Below are positions 33,369 to 41,289 of a stretch of 64,000 nt of DNA, piece by piece. The stretch is from positions 248,001-312,000 of the forward strand of contig OZ257134.1 in NCBI GenBank assembly GCA_965279065.1, given 5' to 3'. This DNA comes from JAKAXS01 sp965279065. Lineage in GTDB: Bacteria > Pseudomonadota > Alphaproteobacteria > Rhizobiales > Hyphomicrobiaceae. Below the pieces are notes generated by a model. It was not told the origin of the DNA. It saw only the letters and a program-made list of their open reading frames with translations, and searched no databases. The position numbers were made by a program, and so were the translations under genes. How positions within the stretch are numbered: the stretch's first letter is position 1; each line of letters starts with the position of its first letter.

Positions 33369-33590
33369 ATGAACCTCAAAACGTTAATTCCTGTGGAGAT
33401 GCATAGCATCAGCGTCATCGACTTTGACAACGGCGATGAGTCGATCGTCCTAAGTCGAAGCAACTCTAAGCCAGGTGTGTTGATCCTTACGGTCACCACA
33501 TCGCGCACAACGAGATGGTTTGCGTTGGACGAATGCCAGCTGCGACCTCTTCTGGAGCTGAAGCCGGACGACGACGAGGAATTTGACTAG
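33369..33590 (+). CDS. Small acidic hypothetical protein
   Basis: The 73-residue product starts at ATG 33369 (MNLKTL), with TTTTGGAG upstream. It is beta-rich (ISVIDFDNGDESIVLSR, GVLILTVTTS) and ends in an acidic tail (DDDEEFD). A good hairpin terminator follows at 33621. I do not recognise a family. Confidence 0.55.
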   Translation: MNLKTLIPVEMHSISVIDFDNGDESIVLSRSNSKPGVLILTVTTSRTTRWFALDECQLRPLLELKPDDDEEFD

Positions 33591-33620
33591 CGGAGCAAGT
33601 AGCTTGCATGCAGGCTAGGC

Positions 33621-33648
33621 AGGGTCGTCCTTCGGGGCGGCCCTTTCT
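33621..33648 (+). terminator. Rho-independent-type terminator
   Basis: AGGGTCGTCC (33621-33630), loop TTCG, and GGGCGGCCCT (33635-33644) form a 10-bp stem with G-T pairs and a stable C(TTCG)G tetraloop, followed by TTCT. It ends the small gene at 33369-33590. Confidence 0.75.
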
Positions 33649-33697
33649 CGTGCCACCGCCTTTTCAACGTTGCCATTTTCAGTCTGGAGATTAGCAA

Positions 33698-33988
33698 ATG
33701 AGACTGTGGATCTTTATTATCGGCGTGTGTGCGATGGCGTTGCCGACGCTCGCGCTGGAGCCAAACGATCCGGCTCAAGCCTGGCTCAAAGCTCCGGACG
33801 TTGACCGGGCTATCTGGTCCGCACGGGTGGCGGCTACCAGCAGATCGAGGATCGAACGCAGAGCGCTGTTGGGGAAGATCATCAGTTGCCTCAACGAGGC
33901 AACCGATCTTGGCGACGTGAAGGGTGTTTCACTCGTTGATATTTCCGTCGTCTGCGTCGCCATGATCGATAAGACCGCAGAACGATAA
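33698..33988 (+). CDS. Small exported hypothetical protein
   Basis: The 96-residue product starts at ATG 33698 with a signal peptide (LWIFIIGVCAMALPTLA). The mature part is helical with two cysteines (IISCLNEA and VVCVAM), possibly a disulfide. The start has only a weak ribosome site. It lies 13 bases before the next small gene. Family unknown. Confidence 0.6.
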   Translation: MRLWIFIIGVCAMALPTLALEPNDPAQAWLKAPDVDRAIWSARVAATSRSRIERRALLGKIISCLNEATDLGDVKGVSLVDISVVCVAMIDKTAER

Positions 33989-34001
33989 CTGGAGGACCGG
34001 C

Positions 34002-34196
34002 ATGGCTGGACGGAGCGGACCCCGCTGCGGCGCGCGCACGCGGCGCGGAACGGCATGCGAGGCCAAGGCACTCACGAACGGCCGATGCAGAAACCATGGC
34101 GGCCTCAGTACCGGGCCGTCAATGGCCGGGCGGAACCGGATCTCGATATCGCAGAAGCAGCGATGGGCTAGGTGGCGAGCGCATAAGAGCCCATGA
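34002..34196 (+). CDS. HGGxSTG-motif small basic protein
   Basis: The 64-residue product starts MAGRSG at ATG 34002, with CTGGAGGA upstream. It carries CGARTRRGTACEAKAL, NGRCRNHGG and STGPSMAGRNRI. The Cys/His spacing with the HGGLSTGP signature matches a small family often found in phages and integrative elements of alphaproteobacteria; the cysteines and His could bind zinc. Role unknown. Confidence 0.7.
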   Translation: MAGRSGPRCGARTRRGTACEAKALTNGRCRNHGGLSTGPSMAGRNRISISQKQRWARWRAHKSP

Positions 34197-34251
34197 CGCG
34201 CACGTGCGTGACGCGAGGCGAAAGTGGACAAAGCGGGGGCGCTCAGCATCG

Positions 34252-34746
34252 TCAGCTTGTCGGCTGACTGAAGTCCCGATCGTATTCGGCCATGGCAGAC
34301 TTCAGCTGTTTGCGCGGAGCCCAATGTAGGGTTCCATACCCGTCTGAGACGCCTACCTGAGCTAAGTCCTTCTCCTTCAGGAAACAGTCCGAATTAAATG
34401 GGATCACGAATATCGCTGTATCCCCTACTTCGATGCGCGCGGCGCTCTGGACGTTGGCGATGTGCTGCCAGTCCGGCATAATAAATGCACTCGGCTTGCG
34501 ATGCCACTTCCGGTCCCACCAGGATCGTCGTACGAACACCAATCCAATTCTGTTAGGCTGAGGTCCGAGGTTCAGGACTTCTACGCAGATGTGGGGACCA
34601 TCTTGTCGACCGCCCTGCCACATCGACTTGATCGCGATTGAGGTGCGGAATTTTGGCTTCTGAACCGCGTCACGATAGATCGTCCAGCCTGCAGTAAATG
34701 CGGACATTACTAGTGACATTATTGCTATAACAATCGATGGGTCCAC
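34252..34746 (-). CDS. Single-TM hypothetical protein with soluble beta domain
   Basis: I use GTG 34746 (GGAG 6 bases upstream); the frame is open to 34797. The 164-residue product begins with a membrane segment (IVIAIMSLVMSAFTAGWTIY), then a beta-rich soluble part (HICVEVLNLGPQPNRIGLVFV, ARIEVGDTAIFVIPF). Base composition is more AT-rich than the neighbours. Similar small membrane proteins occur as island cargo. Family not recognised. Confidence 0.6.
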   Translation of the reverse strand: MDPSIVIAIMSLVMSAFTAGWTIYRDAVQKPKFRTSIAIKSMWQGGRQDGPHICVEVLNLGPQPNRIGLVFVRRSWWDRKWHRKPSAFIMPDWQHIANVQSAARIEVGDTAIFVIPFNSDCFLKEKDLAQVGVSDGYGTLHWAPRKQLKSAMAEYDRDFSQPTS

Positions 34747-34797
34747 TTCGGTCTCCGAACGGCCACGCGTGCATGTGGCCATCCTATCCGAATGCAC

Positions 34798-35039
34798 AGC
34801 AAGCGGACGAGATCGCTGACGCTGTCCACAGTTCGCTCTGCATTGCTACGTCGGCAAGCTTACGGCGCCATTCGCGATAGCTCAGCAAAAGCGGGAGCAT
34901 AAGCAACTTACGTACGCTCATTAGAAGTCAACGTTGCAGCATAGTCGCAGCTTCGGCGAATTTGCCCTCGTTCAAGCGCTGTTCACTCGATATATTGTAC
35001 CCTGAGATTCGAATTCCGCTCAAAAAGCGCTCAAAAGAT
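34798..35039. promoter_or_regulatory. Intergenic region upstream of the ATPase/protease pair
   Basis: This divergent gap is AT-richer than average and probably holds the promoter of the AAA+/S8 genes. The frame is open from 34962 but has no protein character before ATG 35040. No clear -35/-10 pair is visible. Confidence 0.4.
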
Positions 35040-36056
35040 ATGGCCACGGCCCATCAAATCATTGCGCTGCTAAACAGCCACGTTCGAGGTGACCGGGAGA
35101 AGGTTCTCTCCATCGCACTCCAGGTGGCTGCCGGCGAAGCGCGCTCTGGGCATAGGGACACCGCCGAGCAGTTGAGGAAGTTGGTACAGGCCGCTCGCAG
35201 CGCGCAATCCAGACAAAAGCCAGCCAGCGACACTGGCGCGGCTATCCCGATAGCTCGACCCAAGGGCGAGTTACAGGCTCTGCTCTCGGTCCAGTATCCC
35301 AAGCTACGCCTCGACCAGATGGTGCTCGATACGGCGACACTTAGCCGTCTAGAGGACGTGTTGGAACAGCAAGCGCAGCGCGAACTTTTGCGGTCATTTT
35401 GCAAACTGCCGACGGCTCGCTTGTTACTGGCGGGACCCCCGGGTTCGGGCAAGACCATGACAGCAGCAGCCCTGGCAGGCGAACTGCACCTACCATTGTT
35501 CACCGTTCGTCTTGACGCTTTAATCACACGCTATCTCGGCGAGACGGCTGGCAAACTGCGCCTGATTTTCGATCATATCGCCATTACCCGTGGCGTCTTC
35601 CTGTTTGACGAGTTCGATGCCATTGGCGGATATCGCGGTGCCGACAACGATGTTGGCGAAATGCGCCGCATCCTCAATTCCTTCCTTCAGTTTATGGAGG
35701 AGGACAACGCCGCGGATAGCGTCATCATTGCCGCGACCAACCATCCGGAACTACTCGACCCTGCGCTCGCACGCCGATTTGACGACGTGATCGTTTACGG
35801 CATGCCCGACCGCAAAGCCGCTCAGATGGTGATCGAACGCCACCTCGGCCTATTCAGGCCCAAGCAAATTCAATGGTCGAAGGTTCTGCTAGCGGCCGAT
35901 GACTTGAGCCACGCCGAGATCGCGCGTGCGGTCGATGACGTCATCAAGCGCACCATTATGGCGGGCGGAACTGTCGCATCCTGGGCCAAGCTGGTAACCG
36001 CTTTGACAGAGCGCCGCTCTGCGAAGCATGCCCTCTCGGGAATGCGTGAAGCTTAG
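35040..36056 (+). CDS. ietA: AAA+ ATPase of an IetAS-type defence pair
   Basis: The 338-residue product starts at ATG 35040. It has an N-terminal helical region (1-85) and one AAA+ module: Walker A GPPGSGKT (132-139), Walker B GVFLFDEFDAIG, sensor IIAATNHPELLD and the arginine-finger stretch ALARRFDD. The pore-loop-like YLGET suggests substrate threading, as in FtsH/ClpX-like machines. The gene is followed 62 bases later by an S8 protease, the arrangement named IetAS among experimentally shown antiphage systems (recalled knowledge, Gao and colleagues 2020). The identification rests on domain pairing rather than on a search. Confidence 0.8.
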   Translation: MATAHQIIALLNSHVRGDREKVLSIALQVAAGEARSGHRDTAEQLRKLVQAARSAQSRQKPASDTGAAIPIARPKGELQALLSVQYPKLRLDQMVLDTATLSRLEDVLEQQAQRELLRSFCKLPTARLLLAGPPGSGKTMTAAALAGELHLPLFTVRLDALITRYLGETAGKLRLIFDHIAITRGVFLFDEFDAIGGYRGADNDVGEMRRILNSFLQFMEEDNAADSVIIAATNHPELLDPALARRFDDVIVYGMPDRKAAQMVIERHLGLFRPKQIQWSKVLLAADDLSHAEIARAVDDVIKRTIMAGGTVASWAKLVTALTERRSAKHALSGMREA

Positions 36057-36118
36057 CGACCCATACTTATTGTTTTTACGTCGCTCTTCTCGCGCATTTC
36101 TCGAAAGTGACCTTTGCC

Positions 36119-38707
36119 ATGGCTGACAAGCCTGATTTGCCGAAATCTGCCTTTTCTAAACCGCATTTGCGTATCGATCGCTTCTGGACGCGAAGTGACT
36201 ATAAGCCACCGAGCCGGAACTTTTCATCCAAAGAGTCGGGACGCGAACGCTTCTCGCATGGTGGCAAGCTCACGGCCGAGCTAGCGCAGGCTCTAGCCGC
36301 GGCACATCGCATGCTACAGCAACGTGATCCAGACGCGGCTGCTGGCAAACCTGGCGTATATGTGGAAATTGCTTCGGAGGCCGACAAGCTACTTCCCGAT
36401 ACAGCCTGGCCGCGCGAAGGGATTCGCATCGCTGCCGTCCGCACGGACGAAACAGGTGCTCAGATCGGTGGTCTCTTCGTTCCGCATGATGCAGAACAGT
36501 TTCTGCAGAAGACACTTGCCGACTACGCGAATGACGGCGGCACGAACGTCGCACGAAAGCGACTCGAACAGATCGATCGCATCACCGCGGCCAGTGTCGA
36601 AACTCTTTGGTTCGATCGACGGCCCCTGCCCGACAGCTCACAGCGTATCTGGTGGGAATGCTGGTGCTGGAAGGACCGTGACGGAAACCTAGCCGGTCCT
36701 GCGGAGAAGCTGGGGTTACGCGTCAGCGAACAGCGCCTGATTTTTCCTGATTGCGTTGTCATCCCGGTTTACGGCACTCGCGATGATGTGGAGCGACTCC
36801 TTGTTCACACAGATGCAGTCGAGAAACTTCGACATGCGTCCGATAGCCCTCATGTATTCCTCTCCGAAATGGCGGAAGATCAAATTCCACTGCTGCGCGA
36901 TCTCGCTAAGCGAGTGAAACATGCACCTTTGAGCGCGCCAACGGCCTGCATTCTCGATTCCGGAACAAACCGATCGCATCCGCTTCTAGCTGACTCGTTG
37001 GCGAGTAATGATCAGCACGCCATAAATGATGATTGGGGCGTCGACGACCACTACGATGGAGGCCATGGCACTCAAATGGCCGGTATGGCACTGCTTGGCG
37101 ATCTCACCCATCCCGTTGCGGACAGCCGACAGATTGAGCTGGTGCACCGGCTGGAAACTGTGACGCTCCTTCCCCCCAAGAACTTCGACCCGACCGAGCC
37201 AGCCAACTATGGCTATGTTACACAGCAAGCCATCAGTCTTCCAGAGATCGCCGCGCCCGGCCGCACGCGGGTGTTCTGTATGGCAATTACAAACCGCTCT
37301 GTTCCAGGCGATCGTCCTACGAGTTGGAGCGCGGCTATGGATCAAGCTGCTGCCGGGAAAATGAATGGTGAGACGGACGATCCTACGGCTCCAAAACGAC
37401 TAATCATGATTTCTGGAGGCAATATCCAAGACGACGTCAAGGCCGACGACCTAGCCAATCCCGATCTCCATCCAATGGAAGATCCTGTTCAAGCTTGGAA
37501 CACCATCGGGGTCGGCGGTTTCACCGACCGCGATACGGTCAAGGGCAAGTACCTAAATGGTTACGCCGCAATTTCGGCCGTTGGCGATCGCAGCCCCTAT
37601 AGCCGTACATCGACTTCCTGGCCCAAAGAAATGCCCCTTAAGCCGGAGGTCGTCTTTGAGGCGGGCAACCGAGCCATTAGCCCCAGCGGCCGAGACATAG
37701 TTCCAGGCGTTCCATCACTTTCCGTCCTCACCACGAACAGCGATTTCGTAGCGGATCCTTTAACTGCATTTTGGGCCACCAGTGCTGCGACAGCAGAGGC
37801 GACGCGGTTTGCCACTACCCTTGCGGCTGAGGGACCAACCTATTGGCCGGAGACGGTGCGAGGCCTAATTGTGCACAGCGCGCGTTGGACGCCGAAAATG
37901 CAGGAGCGCATCGCCGGCGCAAAGAGGCGCAAGGCGGCGCACATCGCACTATCACGCCAGTTCGGTTATGGCGTGCCGCAGCTGGATCGCGCACTATCTT
38001 CTGCCAGTAGTGATCTTGCCCTGATCGCCGAAGCGGCGATCCAACCATTTTACCGGCCGACCAAACAGGGCAAACGCGGCAAGCTGATCGAGGATGGCCC
38101 GCCGAAGTTCAGAGATGTTCACATTTATGCCCTGCCTTGGCCAGTCAGTACGCTGGAGCAGCTCGGTGAGAAGCGTGTCGAGCTCAAAGTTACCCTCTCC
38201 TACTTCATCGAGCCTAGTCCCGGCCAGCTGATGCCAGTCACACCAGCTCGCTACCGGTCGCATGGATTGCGTTTTGACTTGCAACGGCCGCTGGAATCTC
38301 AGGCCGACTTTCTTTCCCGCATCAACAGTTTGGCTGCTGCTTCTGAGGTGGAAGAGGACGACGTCACCATCGACGAAGGCGGGGAAAGTCTCGACGACGT
38401 CGAAATCGAAAAGGAGGGGGATACGGGCTGGATGTTCGGTGCCAACAGCCGATCGCAGAAGTCGCCCGGCTCATTGCATTGTGATGTGTGGCAGGGGTCC
38501 GGAGCAGCGCTAGCGGAGCGGCGTACGCTCGCCATCTATCCCGTCTCCGGCTGGTGGAAGTATCGGCTTCCTCAAAAGCGGTACAACGATAAGACACGGT
38601 ACGCTTTGATCGTGACACTCCGCTGCCTCGATGAGGATGTCGACTTGTACGCGGAGATCGCGAACGCCATAGCGCTGAAGGCGTCCGTTCCGCAGATCAA
38701 GATCTGA
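36119..38707 (+). CDS. ietS: Subtilisin-like S8 protease of an IetAS-type pair
   Basis: The 862-residue product starts at ATG 36119. A long N-terminal region (1-270) precedes the catalytic part: Asp280 (CILDSG), His316 (GGHGTQMAG), oxyanion Asn435 (ISGGN) and Ser555 (WATSAATAE). The usual G-T-S before the serine is A-T-S here, a known variant. There is no signal peptide, so it acts in the cytosol. The C-terminal 250 residues are a beta-rich domain with an acidic insert (EVEEDDVTIDEGGE). With the AAA+ partner it may cleave host or phage proteins upon infection; target unknown. Confidence 0.83.
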   Translation: MADKPDLPKSAFSKPHLRIDRFWTRSDYKPPSRNFSSKESGRERFSHGGKLTAELAQALAAAHRMLQQRDPDAAAGKPGVYVEIASEADKLLPDTAWPREGIRIAAVRTDETGAQIGGLFVPHDAEQFLQKTLADYANDGGTNVARKRLEQIDRITAASVETLWFDRRPLPDSSQRIWWECWCWKDRDGNLAGPAEKLGLRVSEQRLIFPDCVVIPVYGTRDDVERLLVHTDAVEKLRHASDSPHVFLSEMAEDQIPLLRDLAKRVKHAPLSAPTACILDSGTNRSHPLLADSLASNDQHAINDDWGVDDHYDGGHGTQMAGMALLGDLTHPVADSRQIELVHRLETVTLLPPKNFDPTEPANYGYVTQQAISLPEIAAPGRTRVFCMAITNRSVPGDRPTSWSAAMDQAAAGKMNGETDDPTAPKRLIMISGGNIQDDVKADDLANPDLHPMEDPVQAWNTIGVGGFTDRDTVKGKYLNGYAAISAVGDRSPYSRTSTSWPKEMPLKPEVVFEAGNRAISPSGRDIVPGVPSLSVLTTNSDFVADPLTAFWATSAATAEATRFATTLAAEGPTYWPETVRGLIVHSARWTPKMQERIAGAKRRKAAHIALSRQFGYGVPQLDRALSSASSDLALIAEAAIQPFYRPTKQGKRGKLIEDGPPKFRDVHIYALPWPVSTLEQLGEKRVELKVTLSYFIEPSPGQLMPVTPARYRSHGLRFDLQRPLESQADFLSRINSLAAASEVEEDDVTIDEGGESLDDVEIEKEGDTGWMFGANSRSQKSPGSLHCDVWQGSGAALAERRTLAIYPVSGWWKYRLPQKRYNDKTRYALIVTLRCLDEDVDLYAEIANAIALKASVPQIKI

Positions 38708-38795
38708 TACGCAGATTTCGCTTGGTTGTTACGCTTACCCGCACGACCGGTTCCGCAGCGCTCTCATGGGAGCCAGCCGAGACCGTCTCGTCTAA

Positions 38796-39683
38796 CTAGG
38801 GTTTCAAAGCTGACTTCGCTTTTTTGGCGTTCTTTCGCGTTGAACCCTTCTTCTTGTTGATGCCGGCCGTGAGCTTCAGCAGGCGCTTGTCGCGCTTCAC
38901 GTAGATTTGCTCGATCGCATGCTCGAACAGCTCATATGCGTCCAACAAACCGTCTAGTCCGAGCGGGCTCGCGGTGGCGTGGCTGCCCTCGTTGCCTAGC
39001 CACTTGATGGCAAGTAATGTTTCTGCCGCAGTGGCATCTTTCGTCGTGAACTTGATGATGCGGCTGTGCAGCGACATCCTTGTGCGCTTTTTCTTTTTGT
39101 CAAGAACCGTGCGGGCAATGCCACGATTCGTCAGCAACGCCTCAACGGCCGAGCGGACGCAATTGCCGGCCGATGCAACGTCAGACCAGATCAGCATGAA
39201 CGAACGCTTCAGCTGCTCCGTCACCTCCTTCGGGCATTCATGAGCGATCGGAAATACTGGTAGAGCATCTTGAAAGAAGGTCGGCAGATAGATGGGTATC
39301 ACATCGCGCTGTGTCTTACCGTCGTGGTCGTAGTACCAGTGCTCCTTACTTTGTACCGTCCCACACGCGACCACGACGTTGCGGCATGATGCGTTCCCAC
39401 AGACTAGCTGCGCTGTGAAGCGGTGGTCCATCCAGTCGACTTCCCACGCATCTTCGCCCTTCAGCTGCTTAGACGGTCCGGTCTCGATGCTGGCTAGCGT
39501 ATCGTGATTTAGTGCCAAGGCGGCGCTTCCGCAGTGCGGACACGGCCACACCGGCCAGGTCATAAAGCTTGGCTTCCAGATCGCACGGTTGATCGCCATC
39601 CACTGGGGCTCCCGCAATTCACACACTTGGCAAAGACGGGCGCCCACACTCCGGACGAAGCTGGAGGCCGCAGTATTTGCCAT
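38796..39683 (-). CDS. Zinc-ribbon plus DUF4145-like protein
   Basis: I start at ATG 39683; the frame is open slightly upstream. The 295-residue product begins with three Cys pairs (CQVCEL, CPHCG, CGNASC) suggesting a zinc ribbon. It ends with the DUF4145 pattern: NCVRSAVEALLTNRGI, SLHSRIIKF, LLAIKWLGNEGSHA and DAYELFEHAIEQIY. DUF4145 proteins are often linked with restriction and defence loci. The Lys-rich tail could bind nucleic acid. It is convergent with the protease gene, so may be an independent defence accessory. Confidence 0.75.
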   Translation of the reverse strand: MANTAASSFVRSVGARLCQVCELREPQWMAINRAIWKPSFMTWPVWPCPHCGSAALALNHDTLASIETGPSKQLKGEDAWEVDWMDHRFTAQLVCGNASCRNVVVACGTVQSKEHWYYDHDGKTQRDVIPIYLPTFFQDALPVFPIAHECPKEVTEQLKRSFMLIWSDVASAGNCVRSAVEALLTNRGIARTVLDKKKKRTRMSLHSRIIKFTTKDATAAETLLAIKWLGNEGSHATASPLGLDGLLDAYELFEHAIEQIYVKRDKRLLKLTAGINKKKGSTRKNAKKAKSALKP

Positions 39684-39787
39684 CTTAGGGCGATCGAGGC
39701 GAGTATCCAATGTAGGGCCGGTGCTTCGTCGATGCGATCGCCAGGAAGGCGCCGAAGCGGTCGTTCCAGGCGAACGACAGCCAGAGG

Positions 39788-40991
39788 TCAGGACGCCTCA
39801 TGCCGCCCCGTGAGCTTACCGTCACAGAAGGTCGCCCAGTCTTGCATGAGAACCCTGCGGCGCTCCAGAGCATCTGAGCGGCGATAAGCTCGCTCCACCT
39901 CGTCGCCCACGACATGCGCGAGTGCTGCCTCGGTGAGCTCACGTGGGAACTCGGTGGCGTCGTGCGCCCAGTCGCTGAACGTCGAGCGGAAACCGTGTAC
40001 AGTCGCATCGTCGCCGAGCTGCCGCAGACACTCGGTCATCGCCATGTTCGATAGCGTTTCGCGCGGGTCGCGCGCCGGAAACAGCCAACCGTAACGAGCT
40101 GAAAATTTTTCCATTTCGTCGAAGATCTCGATGCAGCGATCTACCAAGGGCACGCGGTGCTCGCGAGCCTCTTTCATCCGGTCGGGCGGAATCGTCCAAA
40201 TTTTAGCTGTGCGATCGATTTCGTTTCGCGGGCAACCGATCGTCATAGCGGTGCGTGCGCAGGTCAGTATCGTCCACTCCAGCGCGAGCGCGGAGATGCT
40301 ATCGCGGCCACGGAGCCTCGCCATGAAACCTGGCAGCTCCCGCCACGGCAATGCCCGGAAATGCCCCTTCTTGGCCGTCTGGGCCGGCAGCATGAGCTTC
40401 AGATGCCCCTTCCAATGCGCTGGGTTGTCGCCCGCCCTGAGCTTCTTGGCTTTGGCGACGTCCAGCACCCGCTCGATGCGCTCGCGCACCTTAGTCGCGG
40501 TCTCAGGCTTCGACTGCCAGATGGGTCGCAGGATGGCGAGCACATCGTCTGTCGTCACCTGGCTTCTTGCGGATCGATGCGCAATAAGCATCAGAAAGCG
40601 TTCGCCGCCAGTTGCGGACCGTGATCTCGCTCTTGAAGCCCGGGGCGATATCGTCAACTAGCTGTTCTGCCAGGAACCCGAATGTCGGCACCGCGTCCTT
40701 TGTGCGGTTCACTGCCAGTCGTGGATCTTGACCGCTCGCGAGCGCTTCGCGGCATTTGCGCGCGAGCTCCCGCGCCTGAGCCAGAGACACATCGCGGACA
40801 GGCCCGAGGCCGATCCAGTGCTCCCGCGTGGCGCCGCGCTCACCGCGCTTGTACTTGAAGACCCATACGCGCTCGGCCTTGTCTCCACGCTGTCGAATAT
40901 GTAGGAACAGTCCGCCCCCGTCGGCATGCCTGCCGACTTCCGCAGCAGTCGTGACGAACCTTGCCGTCAAGATATTTAGCTTGGACGCCAT
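39788..40991 (-). pseudogene. int: P4-type tyrosine integrase, frameshifted
   Basis: The N-terminal frame from ATG 40991 gives MASKLNILTARFV, a DUF4102-type arm-binding domain (DGGGLFLHIRQRG, GLGPVRDVSLAQARELARK) and WRRTLSDAYCASIRKK. The sequence then continues in another frame at about 40560-40570 with QVTTDDVLAILRPIW. The catalytic domain follows: LEWTILTCARTAM (Arg), VHGFRSTFSDWA (H-x-x-R), AALAHVVGDEVERAY (H and Tyr). The junction shows a one-base shift, AAG AAG C. Adjacent to attR and reading inward, this is the integrase expected for the island. It is inactive unless the shift is an error or is bypassed. Confidence 0.83.
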
Positions 40992-40992
40992 C

Positions 40993-41032
40993 GGCCCCTC
41001 CACCGGGTCGGCCCCTCCACCGGCCCCTCCAC
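40993..41032. repeat. Triple GGCCCCTCCAC repeat at the integrase start
   Basis: Copies at 40993-41003, 41010-41020 and 41022-41032. On the integrase strand each reads GTGGAGGGGCC and so contains a Shine-Dalgarno-like GGAGG; the nearest copy is correctly spaced from ATG 40991. Confidence 0.85.
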
Positions 41033-41056
41033 AGACGTGAGCTTGCCTGTTACAGC

Positions 41057-41138
41057 TTGCGACAGCCTGAGACAGTTGTCGTGGTCAATGACCGAAAGTT
41101 GCAAGGGAATTTTCGATAGGTGAGACAGCTTGAGACAG
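41057..41138. repeat. TGAGACAG repeats between integrase and attR
   Basis: TGAGACAG occurs at 41068-41075, 41121-41128 and 41131-41138, with a related TTGCGACAG at 41057-41065. Two copies are 10 bases apart (one helical turn). Their position between the integrase gene and the attachment core suggests arm-type binding sites for integrase or an excisionase. Confidence 0.55.
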
Positions 41139-41148
41139 AAGTGCTAAT

Positions 41149-41164
41149 CCCCTACGGGGCGCCA
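41149..41164 (+). repeat. attR: distal copy of the 16-bp attachment repeat
   Basis: CCCCTACGGGGCGCCA is identical to the tRNA-Glu 3' end at 8691-8706 and in the same orientation. It is not part of a complete tRNA here, which identifies it as the far island boundary. Confidence 0.8.
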
Positions 41165-41289
41165 ATTCGTTTCCTAATTTATTGTTATATTTCAGCTTGT
41201 TTCGATCTCACTATTTCGAACCCCCTACCGAACCCCTCTGCTTCACCTGCTGGTGAGTGAGGTCCTCGGTTGAACGGCAGGGACGAGAC

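Larger units (their letters stand above)
8691..41164. mobile_element. Integrated genomic island in tRNA-Glu
   Basis: The bounds are a perfect 16-bp direct repeat. The left copy is the tRNA 3' end, and the right copy lies 158 bases from the start of a P4-type integrase gene reading inward. Content differs from the flanks: many intergenic repeats, hypothetical small genes, a phage tail-chaperone, two extra recombinases, paired paralogous adhesin modules, a sulfatase train and an AAA+/S8 protease pair. Several internal stretches (12400-12620, 34250-34960) are visibly more AT-rich. The integrase is frameshifted, so the island may be fixed unless another recombinase acts in trans. Confidence 0.78.
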
